This document shows positions 35,001 to 45,600 of a stretch of DNA of 64,000 nucleotides, piece after piece. Source of the DNA: Rhododendron vialii. Its lineage: Eukaryota > Streptophyta > Magnoliopsida > Ericales > Ericaceae. Numbering within the stretch: position 1 is the first letter of the stretch; every line of letters begins with the position of its first letter. The stretch spans positions 2,373,501 to 2,437,500 of the forward strand of contig NC_080568.1 in the NCBI RefSeq assembly GCF_030253575.1, given 5' to 3'. The notes beneath the pieces are model-generated. The model was not told where the DNA came from and searched no databases. It saw only the letters and a list, made by a program, of their open reading frames with translations. A program made the translations under genes and the position numbers.

Positions 35001-37857
35001 CTAATACCACATCACATGTAAGTTTTTCGTTATGTTGTTACCTCTGGATTGGAAGGAATTCTCGAATTTTTGGAGGCAAACAAAGAAGCTCAAGTGAAGT
35101 TTTGGCTTGCATTGATGATAATGTTCGACTTAGAGTATGCACGTGGGAGCAGTACCCAAACTCTTTTGAGAACCAAAGCCCGTGTAGCCTTTGGAATATC
35201 TCAAACAGAGTTCTTGGGTCTTGGTTATATTTGAGGCATCTGTTGTTAGGCATTTTCTCCCTTGTATAGGTTTTTGTATTGTGGGTTTAATCCCCTTGTT
35301 GTTTGAGTTGGTTGGTTATAAAATTTGACATTTACCGATACACACACACACAGTGAGCTTCCTGTGAGGACCTTAAATAAGCTCCTTAAGTGCGGTCCTC
35401 ATAGATCCCGATAAATTGAACAACCCAATAAATTTTAGGACCTAGAATTATCATGATTTTCACAATACATAAACATAATGCGGAAATTATATGAACTTAA
35501 TTTTACATACCTGGATCCATCTGAGCAGAACCTTGTCTGAACAAATAGTTAAGTGAAAATGCTTAGGAACCTGAAAAGAGCTTGAGCCCTTGTTAGGAAG
35601 AGATTTCTCTCCCTTGACTCCCAATTCATTCTGTACAGCCTAACTTTATTTGATGGGAAAAGGCTGTTCTATACTTATTTCCATTGCAGTTGGTATCTAT
35701 AACCCTGATGCCTTTCATAGTTTAAAAGAAAGTGACGAACTTGCAGTTAGAACAATGCCATAATGTCTTATTATCTAGCTAAATTGTGTGTCTCTGTTTT
35801 TTTTTCCCTCCCAAAATTAGTTAGTTGTTGTGAGAAGGTTGTTGGAATTCTTTTCCCGACATTTCTCTTGTTCAAAGCAGCAATCAGTTCTAACCTGCTT
35901 GTTTTCTTGATGACAGGTCCCATAAGGAGAAAGATTCGTCTTATGCACCTGAAACAGGCGTACGCTATGATGGGATTTACAGGATTGAAAAATGTTGGCG
36001 CAAAGCTGGAATTCAAGTAGGATAATTGCTAGTAGTATGAATTCCTGAAATATGATAGATTAGGCCTGTGAATATACCTTCTGACAATTTTTCTATATTA
36101 GGGGTTTATGGTTTGTCGATACCTTTTTGTTCGATGTGACAATGCCCCTGCCCCATGGACAAGGTTTGTTAGCATCCTTCTCATTACTGTCATCGACTTT
36201 ATGTACGTGTTTATTAAACCTTTTACATTTTATCCGCAGTGATGACAACGGGGACCGCCCAAGGCCTTTGCCAAACATTCCAGAGTTGAAGAATGCAACT
36301 GATATTACTGAAAGAAAGGGTGTTGCCTCTTGGGATTATGATGTGAGCTGCCTCTCTCTACACTCTTTTGGGAGATTTTCCTTTTAGGCCTCTATTCGTA
36401 GCAACAACATATTTGTTTGAACATTAGTAATATACATCTTTCCTTCCTGCTGTAGTGGTAGTGGTTTAGAACTTGAGTAACTGGTACTAATTTCATATTT
36501 CTTGTATATCAGGAAGAAAAAGGTTGCTGGATGTGGAAAAAACCTCCACCAGAAAGTAGGAAACCAATTGACAGTGTACAAGAGGATGGGACAACCAAGG
36601 TTAGACGTCATAGACCCGCTCTGTCCATACAAGAAAGACTTCTCAAGGGTATGGTTTCTTACCTGAACTTTAACATGCATTTTCCTATGAATTTAGTCTG
36701 TAATCTTTGTAACTTTAGTCTGTCCCTTCTATTGCTTTACTTCTGAGCAAGAGGTCCAATTGTGTGTGCTCACAAAATGTACTCTACTCCGCAGAATTCA
36801 GTTGCAGTATCTGCCGGAAAGTAATGAGTCTGCCCCTTACTACGCCCTGTGCTCATAATTTCTGCAAGTCCTGTTTGGAGAGTTCCTTTGCTGGCCAAAC
36901 TTTCATAAAACAGAGGACATGTGAAGGTGGACGGACGTTAAGAACACAGAAGAATATCATGAAATGCCCATCTTGCCCAAATGATATTTCCGACTTCCTT
37001 CAAAATCCACAGGTAAGCCTAGCATATCCTTGTAGTAATGTTAGGCACCATTTTTAAAACCTTTTATTTAGGGAGTAAGTTTAGTGTTTCCAAGAATCTT
37101 TGTAAATTTGTATAGACAATCTTTCCTTGTTTTAAATACAAAGATGAGAACCTTTTCCTGTTTAGTACCTGAGCAAGACACACACAAAAAAAAAACTTTT
37201 TATTAGCCTTTTTCCCTTGAAATTTGAGCAGAATTTAAGTAGCAGATTAAGAAAAATTCAATGTGATTCAGTTTTCCCAGCCATTTTTGAGATTGTTCAT
37301 CAACTTGTACTAATTTGTTTTACTAAATGCCACAATTGCTGATACACGAGCTGCATCATGGTTATGTCAGAAATGTGTATTGTCACTGAGAATGAGATTT
37401 GACATGCATGATTCCTTTTCCATGGTAGGTTAATAGAGAGTTGATGGGAGTGATAGAATCACTCCAGCGCCAAAGTAAACAGACAGAGGATGATGAAGCA
37501 AGTGAGGAAACAGATGGCACTGACGAGAAGCCTGATGTGGTGCCTGATGTGGTTTCTGAAGATGCAGAGCTTTGCAGTGAAACTTCTGATATGCTGAAAG
37601 AGGATACAGAAGGCAAAGAAGGTATTCAAAAGTCTCCAACCAAAATCAAACCCCAGGAGCAAAAGAAATCAAGTGGTGGTGATTCTATACCCACTGAAAA
37701 ACCTCTTGAGAAACTTGATTCAGTGGATGATGAACATGAAAAGTCTGGTAAAGAAACAAAAAAAGCTGCAGTTGACAACAAAGTTAAGAGATCTAACAAG
37801 CGAAAGGCCGATGATTCTCCCGGTGCCAGGGTGAAGACCAGAAAGCAGAAGGCTTAA
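26064..37857 (+). CDS. VIM/ORTHRUS-type E3 ubiquitin ligase (PHD-RING-SRA-RING), DNA-methylation maintenance
   Basis: Nine coding exons: 26064-26510, 28514-29046, 29643-29768, 35917-36016, 36102-36163, 36240-36342, 36513-36648, 36795-37012, 37429-37857. They join to 2154 nt, 717 residues. Proteins of this family, the plant counterparts of UHRF1, bind hemimethylated DNA and recruit CG-methylation maintenance. The PHD finger has ligands C15, C18, C30, C33, H38, C41, C57, C60. RING 1 has C137/C140/C152/H154/C157/C160/C172/C175. The SRA domain (about 235-420) includes [34 protein letters not shown] and [15 protein letters not shown] 2 has C506/C509/C521/H523/C526/C529/C560/C563. The tail is acidic and ends in a Lys/Arg-rich likely nuclear signal. 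Exon 1 is strikingly GC-rich, while later exons are not. Intron 3 (6.1 kb) hosts nested transposons. The gene converges on the AML gene. Paralogue number (VIM1 to VIM6) cannot be assigned. Confidence 0.96.
27773..27906. repeat. 67-bp tandem duplication in VIM intron 1
   Basis: TGAACCTCTCTACTTCTGTC through CAGCATAAGGTATC is repeated once with period 67 and about four substitutions. It is intronic, with no known role. Confidence 0.85.
29865..30373 (-). repeat. Copia 3' LTR (left copy)
   Basis: A 509-bp LTR with TGTAAG/CTTACA ends. It is a direct repeat of 35017-35041 plus 35410-35673, with roughly 5% difference judged by eye. Confidence 0.75.
30944..31361. mobile_element. Tourist-like (PIF/Harbinger) MITE
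   Basis: Ends GGGTATGTTTGGTCGGATGG and, on the other strand, GGGTGCATTTGGTTGGATGG are inverted repeats, flanked by TTA at 30941-30943 and 31362-31364, the standard target for this group. The body is dominated by GGAAT and ATTCC words. It is inserted in the copia element close to its polypurine tract. Confidence 0.85.
31365..32585. mobile_element. Second Tourist-like MITE, split by a hAT insertion
   Basis: Ends GGGTTTGTTCATTTTTGGAT and, on the other strand, GGGCTTGTTCGGTTGGGTTT, with TTA on both sides (31362-31364, shared with the neighbouring MITE, and 32586-32588). Without the inner hAT element it would be about 188 bp. Confidence 0.75.
31481..32505. mobile_element. hAT-type element nested in the second Tourist MITE
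   Basis: Ends CAGTGATTTAAAAAGCG and, on the other strand, CAGTGTTTTAAATGGCG, flanked by the identical octamer GGCGATAG at 31473-31480 and 32506-32513. Subterminal parts repeat GCGCGCTATAGCGC-like words. The middle is a long C/T-rich tract. No transposase is present. Confidence 0.88.
34517..34732. mobile_element. hAT-like MITE inside the copia element
   Basis: Ends ATAGTGTTCTAAAAG and, on the other strand, AATGTTCTAAAACAAGG, between octamers GGTCCTAG and GGCCCTAG (one mismatch). The interior repeats CGATTAATCG and TAGTCGGACCTAAT. Related by its ends to 14863-15066. Confidence 0.65.
35017..35673 (-). repeat. Copia 5' LTR (right copy), interrupted and truncated
   Basis: Matches the left LTR at 35017-35041 and again at 35410-35673. 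Between these lies about 368 bp of unrelated sequence ending in a CA-rich run, GATACACACACACACAG; its T/A-rich end looks like a retroposon tail, but I could not classify it. Confidence 0.65.
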
Positions 37858-39681
37858 CCATTGGTGCAAGATGAAGATTTTGTATGTCCTTTATCCTATA
37901 TGTAGGGTATTTTTGGCAGTTGCAGAGTACTTTTAGTTTTCCATATTTTGCAACTGGTAATCTTGCTGAAGCACTAGGATCTTTTGTGGAACACAGAACA
38001 AACGCGAGTTGGTTTACTTTATGGTTATCAAACTACAGTATTATCTATCTCTCTCTATTGATTTGTGATATCAGAAAGGATATGAAGTTTTTTTCTATTT
38101 TTGTTTGTGTCGATGCCTTTGATGCTTCTTATCTTAACTTTGAATTGTTTCGACCCTTTTTCCTCCTATATCAGGCTCCTTCGCTTTTTCGATTAGAGAA
38201 GGCCAACAAAGGTTTTCTCAGGCATTCCAATTGTGTCACAAATTTATTAGGCAATGTGAATATAATTTTTCTGAGATTGTACATCAGGTACTTCTCCAAT
38301 TTTGGGTTGTCAACGACTTGTTAGACTAGATTAAAACTTTTGGTTGTAGGGGACAAGAAATTAGCAAATTTGGCTTAGTGAATTATTCTCTAGATAACTT
38401 TTTGAGTTCTCTTACAGCAAAATTATGGGTATAATATCATTTCTGCAAATTGGAAATAAACATAAACTGGGAAGCTAATGAGATCAGGTGAGGGTTACCT
38501 GGATCGGAGATTGTTGCGATACGCGGAACGGGATTGCGGTATATGTCATACCTGTTGGAAGCGGGACGGTGTGCGTAGGCTCTTTCAGATCATTTGTTTG
38601 GAATGAAATTAATTCCGGATGTGCAACATCTTGTCGATCATTTTAGTAATAGTACAGTAGTATCTATATATGACAATCATCAACATTAATTTTTGAGGGA
38701 TTATTTTGTCATATGATTTGAGGGATTTTTTTTGCTATATGAGTGTATTTATCATCTGTATACCATTTTTACCTTCGGAAAGCCAGAATCCCCATACCAA
38801 TTCGCTATGATTGCCATCGTTTGATCTGGTTCGTAGTTCATGGACGGTCCTAACTATTTGCTCTTTAAAAAAAAAAAACTAGAAAATTGAGAGAAAGATG
38901 TATGTTTGTCAAAATTCTGTTTGCTCTCTTTCTTTTTTCCATTTTTTGGCTAGTTTTCCTTTCCCTTTTTTTTTTTTTTTTTTTGTGGTGAGGGGCCTTC
39001 TTTGGCTAGTTAACCAGACAGACTATTTCATCCTGGGGGGGAAGGGGCACGCAGCTGCAAGTCTTGCAACAGATCTGTACCTCGAAAGAAAAACAACAGT
39101 AACTGGATAAAACATTTATTACCATTACCAGGTCTAAACAGTTCATATATACCAGCATTTGGAAGAGAAGGTGACAACCCAATTGCGAAAAAATAGGACC
39201 GCCCATCCTCTATCCAAATGCCAAGAATTCGTGCAAGAGTTCATTAGTTCATCACTTCCCAAAATTGTCAAACACTCTGATTTCTCGTCTTGACCCTTTA
39301 ACAGACAAAAAAAGTAGAGCAAAGCGAAAACACCAGAAATACAAGTAGTGTGGTAGAGAAGCCTCCTTGACAGAGCAGCAAAATTTCTCCGTGTTTCTCA
39401 GGAACTCCTGTACATACGTAGTTAGAAACAACATTGGCAAAATCGTCCAAAATTTTGAAGCTCCACTTGTCGCTCCTCTTTCCAACTGGAAATAACCCCC
39501 CAAATTAGTATTCATTTGCTCGAGTCGAACTTTCCTTTTCTTCTCGGAGAACCACCCTTTACATGTTAGTAAATACAGGGTGGGGTTAATTTCGGTCTTA
39601 GCTGGTTTCACTCATAGAAGGTTAGTGCGCCCATAAAAAGGTAAGCTGCTAAGCCCAGTTTGAACCCTTAGCAGACCCTGA
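37858..39681. other. Convergent intergenic region between VIM and AML
   Basis: Contains the 3' UTRs of both genes. The open frame 37884-38324 lies directly after the VIM stop but resembles no protein I know. A/T homopolymers lie at about 38867 and 38966. Nothing else is recognisable. Confidence 0.45.
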
Positions 39682-42600
39682 TTACAAGTCTCCATCGAAA
39701 TATTCCTCCCCATTCGACAATGTGCTTTCTTGATGGTTTTCCTCACCGGCCATAGCTCGAGTCTTTCCAGGTCTAGATCGAACATTTACACCCATGGGGA
39801 AGGGCACCTGCAGATAGGAAAAGCCAGTTTTAAGTTTTTATTCTTCCTTCAAAAAAAAAAACCAAAAGTTCTTATTCTTCGTTTTACTTGTGCATTTATA
39901 TACCATATTTCTTGTAATGAGGGATTTTTGAAAGGAAAAAATCCCTCATAAGTGACACGGATTTTTGTCATTTATGGTTAGATTCACCGCCAACTTAGAA
40001 GCTTTATAACACTGTTGATAACAATAATATGGAGTAAGTTATGCACACACCTGATCACCTGCATTAGGACCATCGGTGTTGAAGAGGATTGGCCGGCACC
40101 TCTTATCCTCATTCATCAAGCTTGAGTTCTGGAAATGGGCGATAAGAGCAGCTTTTCCCTGTATGCGAGCATAAGCAAGTGATGCCACTTTTTCACTGTT
40201 AAACTTTTCCCATTTCTTCCCATTAAATGCCTGTAAAAATAAGTATTCTTTTGTCTCAGCTTTAGGCATACACAACAAGCTATAGTGACTACCAGAAAAT
40301 ATTTACTACAGCTACACAAAAGGGAGAAAGAATGGCATCTTCTTACAGCATGGATGAAACAAACCTGATAGAATGGGATAATCAAGGAAGGATCAATCAT
40401 GTTGATGAATGCGTAACCCACATTGCACTTGTTCTGCAGAAAAAAAAGGGAAAGGAAAATAAATTTCCCTTGCATGGGTGCCAAAATTCCTCGGTTATAT
40501 CAAAATACTTCTTTCTCTGAATGAAAATTCACTTGCCTTAAAATCGATGGGTAGATAAACGAAATCATATGTTCCCCGATGGCCTTCATCAATTGCAGCT
40601 AAAAGCATCTTCGAAGTATACCTATGATTGAAACCATGTCAACATAAAACCAATTAGTTCCCAGTAGAGAAAGTAAGGGGAACAAAAGAAAAAGAACATC
40701 CAATGCATATGAAAAGATTTCTTTAAGTTCAAACAACATAAAAAAAAAAAAATTGCAAGACATATATACTAAACAATAAGCCAAGAGACCAAGAATTAAC
40801 TTGAAGTAAGTGTTCAAGAATCAACAATTCAGTAAGCCAATGGCCACCCAGATAGTTCTGTGGATGAAGAGGTGGGCCCTTGCTTGATGATGTGTCAATT
40901 CTTGACCACTTTCTTTGGTTTAATTCTTGGTTTGTAAACGTATTCAATGCTAAAAATAGTCCAACAAGAACAAAATTTAAAGCTTCCAATATGTTTTTTT
41001 ATTGCTCAGCGAAAGTTAGTATCGTTAGAATAGTAGAGGAGTTGAACTCCTAACCTCCTTACTCCTAGCACCCAAGTTCTCTTGATGCCGTCGGGCCGAA
41101 GGCCACTCGGCAAAGCTTCCACTACGTTATAAGGCAATAGATGATTAACATTGGAGTAGTTTTCCTACGGGCCTTGCTCTTCCACCGTCATGTTAGTATC
41201 GTTAGAATAGTAGAGAAGTTGAACTCCTAACCTCCTTACTCCTAGCACCCAAGTTCCCCTGATGCCGTCGGGCCAAAGGCCACTCGGCAAAGCTTCCACC
41301 ACGTTATAAGGCGATAGATGGTTAACATTGGAGTAGTTTTCCTACGGGCCTTGCCCTTCCACCATCAAATACTGGCTTTATGTGCCCAGACCCATATCCC
41401 ATAATCCATTTTCTCTTCGTAGAATTTCTTTTAACTATTCATGGCAAATAAGCAATATTGCAAGGTGCAAACATACGGATAAAAGTATTAATTTTATAAA
41501 CTACTTAACACAATACTCAATTTTGTTATGGGATCCGGATTCTTTTGGGGAATCTGCCTAGCAAAAATTACTTGTTTTTCGAGCCCTAATGCAACTCTAA
41601 ACCAGCTGAGGGGTATTTAAATCACAGCTAGTGAACTACTTCATAGGAGTAAGCGGCAAACTAATGAAACCGACAAACCATAGCCCAGGTGACTCACAGC
41701 CTCCCTCTCGCCCAAATGAAATGGGATGAAAGAAAATTTAAAGCTTCCACTACGTTTTTTTTTGCTCGGCGAAAGTTAGTATTGTTAGAATAGTTAGATT
41801 AGCACCTTAGAGGAGTTGAACTCCTAACCTCATTACTCCTAGCACCCAAGTGCACCCCCTGACGACTGACGCCATCGGGCCAAAGATCACTTGGCAAAGC
41901 TTCCACTACGTTATAAGGCAATAGATGGTTATCATTGGAGTAGTTTTCCAAGATAGTACAGCCCTTCATGTTCCTAATACAGAGTATAGACTTAAAAATG
42001 AAAGCACAAACCTGCTTAATGGTAACTACTTGACAAAGGATGTGAATAATCAACTCATGTACCATGGTCTACAGGTGTAAGCAAGCAAGAAACAGGGTAA
42101 CTAGGTTCAAGCATCTAGTTTGAAACTCGTACGCGGTATGATATGTCATTGCATGATTAGCTAGTTGTCTGTTGTGCCTTAGGGGACACCTAAGGGGCTT
42201 AAGGTCGAATTGCCAAATAAAAAGACCCAACTTTGAGCCTCCTAAAGTTACCTACGAAAAGAATGTTGTTTCATAAGCAAATTGCCACGTTGTATATAAC
42301 ATGGCATGCTTAGTAGAGGTCTAGGTAGTGTAGGATTCTAGTTCTGCAGCTTCTGCCTTTATGTGGGGCATGGTATTAATCGTGGTCAAGTTGTAGTTTA
42401 ATTTGCAGCAAGATTATGACTATTACATTTTGGGGTGGAAGGTGTAACTATTTTCAAAGATAAAATGACGCTAGAAACGACTAACAGAAGAAAAAAGAAC
42501 ACATGGTTAGAAAACTAAAACATACTTGTTAGGGATATTCTTTATCATAAGTGTTGTCCGGTTGTCTTGACCTCGCCCTATGCGTTCAATGTCCAGATCA

Positions 42601-45600
42601 AACAGTTTCTTGCTGTCAGCTTGATTGGAACTGCCTTCATTTCTACGACTTCTAGCCCATTCATTGGGAGATTCAAATGGACTCGTCACAGGACTCATTT
42701 GGCCTCTCCCAGGAAACATTAGATGAGGGGAGTGCAATCCAACATTTTTGGACGGAATAGACAGGTCGATGCAGTTTCCACCGACATGAGGAAACATGTT
42801 TTGGGAAACAAAATCCAAATGATGCGGCGAGTTGGAAATTCTCATGTTCCCAAGAGAACCTGGATGAAAGCTGGTTTCATTGGGGGATTTTCCAGAATAA
42901 TTGTGTCGTCTGTCCCAGAGAGAAGGATTCACAGATGGTGCTGACCCCACATGGATGTTATTTGTGGGTAATAGCGGGTTCAACATATGAGATGGTGTTC
43001 TGGGAATTGCATTAGGGGGATGAGCAGTACAAGCGGCGTTGACAAAAGTTGGTGAGTTTGGCCACATCATGCCTTGAGGCTGAGGGTGATGCGCATTACT
43101 CCACATGTAATGATGTCCAGGAGAACAGCTCCCATTCCCAGAAGAAACAAATACTGAAACAAAAAAAATACCGTCAAAATTAGAATGTGCTTTCATAATA
43201 ATCTCTTCCTAATAGGAGTATTTTTTATCTTGTAGATTACAGTTGAAGTATGGTAAGAAGCCCGGACAAATCTAATGGCCTGAAGTATCCAAGTTCGACA
43301 CGAGTCACGCATGACACGACATGCTCTAGTCATGGGTCGGACATGCCTAAATAACTGTTTGATTTTCTTATTCTATTATTTCTGTGGCAAATGCTGGGGA
43401 CACGATGGGGACACTTCAAGGACGCATATGGCTCAGAGCTAAAATTATCATGGACAGTTAGTTCATGAGTACTTAGTAATTGTCAAACTATATCTTCATA
43501 TTACTATTCTATAGAAAATGATTTTAACTTGTAAATGAAATCATCTATATCTATAATACAGATCTACTTTTGTTTCAATGAATCCCCCATTGTGTCTGTG
43601 TCCTAATTTTTTGAGCAATAAAGTGTTGGTGTCGTTTTATGTCCGCGTCCCACTCCTGTATCTGAGCTCTTAGATGGTCTGACATGGCTTCACCAGCCAC
43701 CGAAGCAGCTGAAACAAATGTAGAAAATAAAGTAAAAACAAAGGTACCTTATTGTCCATAGCACTTACCAGCATCGCTCAGTTCAAGTGGATGACCGTTT
43801 GAGCTTACTCTACAAAACTGGCGGTTCTCAATTCTTTCGGATGGCCTGACACTAATATTTGCAGAAATACCCGGAGAGTTGTAGGGAGCACCATTGGTTA
43901 AAACATCATGATACTCTGGAAGTGAGTGCGGATGAAAATTCGGAGAAATCTGGAATTCAATTTTCGGCTGGCCCTGTGAATGGCTAGCTTCAGGGAGACT
44001 GGACTGATTGCCAAGTGATTCAACTCTCACCAGAGAGGGTAAACTGTTGGGAACACTAGATGAGATCCCGTGATGGAACATGTTACCAACCAATGGACTA
44101 ATAGGGGCTTGGAATGCAGAATATACTCCTGGAATAGTTCCATTATCCATGCCAGGAGATGTGATTCCCCGATGTGAAACTCGTCCTGGAAACAATTAAA
44201 GTGAGACCACCACAATGTATTGCCTTCTTTCGAATCAAAATGTAACGACCAACATATGCCACTGGATATAACCATACCAGGAAACCCTGTTGTAGAGTTA
44301 ATGGGAGAGAGACTTTGTCGGAGATATGGAGCAGATTCATCTTGCGCCATTTCTGGAGGAAATGGTGATGTCAAACTGTGAAGAAACAAAAGAAAAACAA
44401 AGGTTTGCCAAGGAGTGAGAAAGATACGCGCTAGTTACAGGTCTTCAGCTATTCAAATATGAAAATATAGAAGACGTGATATATACAAAGAGTTTAAAAG
44501 GGGCACTAAAAGGACAATCATGGAAATCACTATCTTTCTATTTGTATGTGAGTGCAGTAAATGCAAGCTCCCTTTAAAATTTGGAACTCCGAAGTCCCAA
44601 GAGGGACTAACATGGTGAAATGGTTGGAGTAAAATGTAAATAAAAAAGAGGAAGAAGAGTGAGATCAAGATCAAAAAATGAATCATCGAGGTTTGTGGGA
44701 CAATACCACCGTCTAGCACCCCCAGGACGGCTAGCTTCAAGCTTAATCTGCTTTCCTGAAATGACACTCCTGTTCAATGCATGAAGAGCAGACTCTGCAG
44801 CCCTAACATCATAATACTCTATAAACTTGCAATCACTTCTGCGTGGGGTCTCCCGGATCTGCAGTTTAGAGACAAAGGAATGGCATATAACTGACACACT
44901 AGTTGATTTCAAGTCCAATGAAGAAAAATTAGGAAAGAATCTAACCTCCTTAATTTCACCGTAGACGCCAAAAATTTGGCAGAGTTCCTCATTTGAAACA
45001 GAGGAATCAAGGTCAAAAAGCGCAAGAGTGCCTTCGTTAATATCTTTCTCTGATGCATTGTCCTGACAAAGGATAACCTGCGAGGTGAGAAGACAATATG
45101 TGCCGCAAGGGATATATGAAGGGAGATCTACCGGCTAAATTAACATACAGTAGTCAAGACAAAATTGTTAGGAATAAAGCAAATTAGTACAAACGGGGAC
45201 TAAGGTACCTTTGGAATTGAGAAGTATAGGTCAAGCTCCCTACATCTTAAGAGTTTGTTTTGAAGCCCTCTCAGAGCATTTCGAGCTGCTCTTACATCAT
45301 AGTATGAGACCATAATGAAGCCCCTCTGCTTGCATGCTGTATAAAGAGTGTGGATGTCTCCAAATTGCTGAATTCAAGCCAAACAGGGTCAAAATTGAAA
45401 GAACAAGATGTTTGCATACATGATAATTTTGAATATCAAAAGGAAGGGAAGAAAATAGCACACTTCAAAAAGGGCCCGCAACTCAGAATCTTCAACATTG
45501 CTATTTATGTTTTGCACATAAAGTGTTCGAGATGGACGTTCCACACAAGAGTATTTCCCAGCAATAGAACCCCCTTGCCGACTATCTTCAGAATCTCTTT

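Larger units (their letters stand above)
29865..35673 (-). mobile_element. Decayed Ty1/copia retrotransposon in VIM intron 3
   Basis: Minus-strand LTR element. The 3' LTR (29865-30373) starts TGTAAG and ends CTTACA on the plus strand and is followed by the complement of a copia-like polypurine tract, CCAAGTGGGAGAA. The 5' LTR copy begins at 35017. Just beside it, the minus strand reads TGGTATTAGAGCAC, one base off the usual initiator-tRNA-Met primer site. The 5' LTR is interrupted by an unrelated 368-bp insert (35042-35409) and stops matching near 35673, so its outer 220 bp are missing. Reverse-transcriptase-like peptide remains (…[11 protein letters not shown]…, KARLVAK) are readable on the minus strand at about 33050-33420 but contain many stops. 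It is clearly dead. It is spliced out with intron 3, whose ends look normal. Confidence 0.8.
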
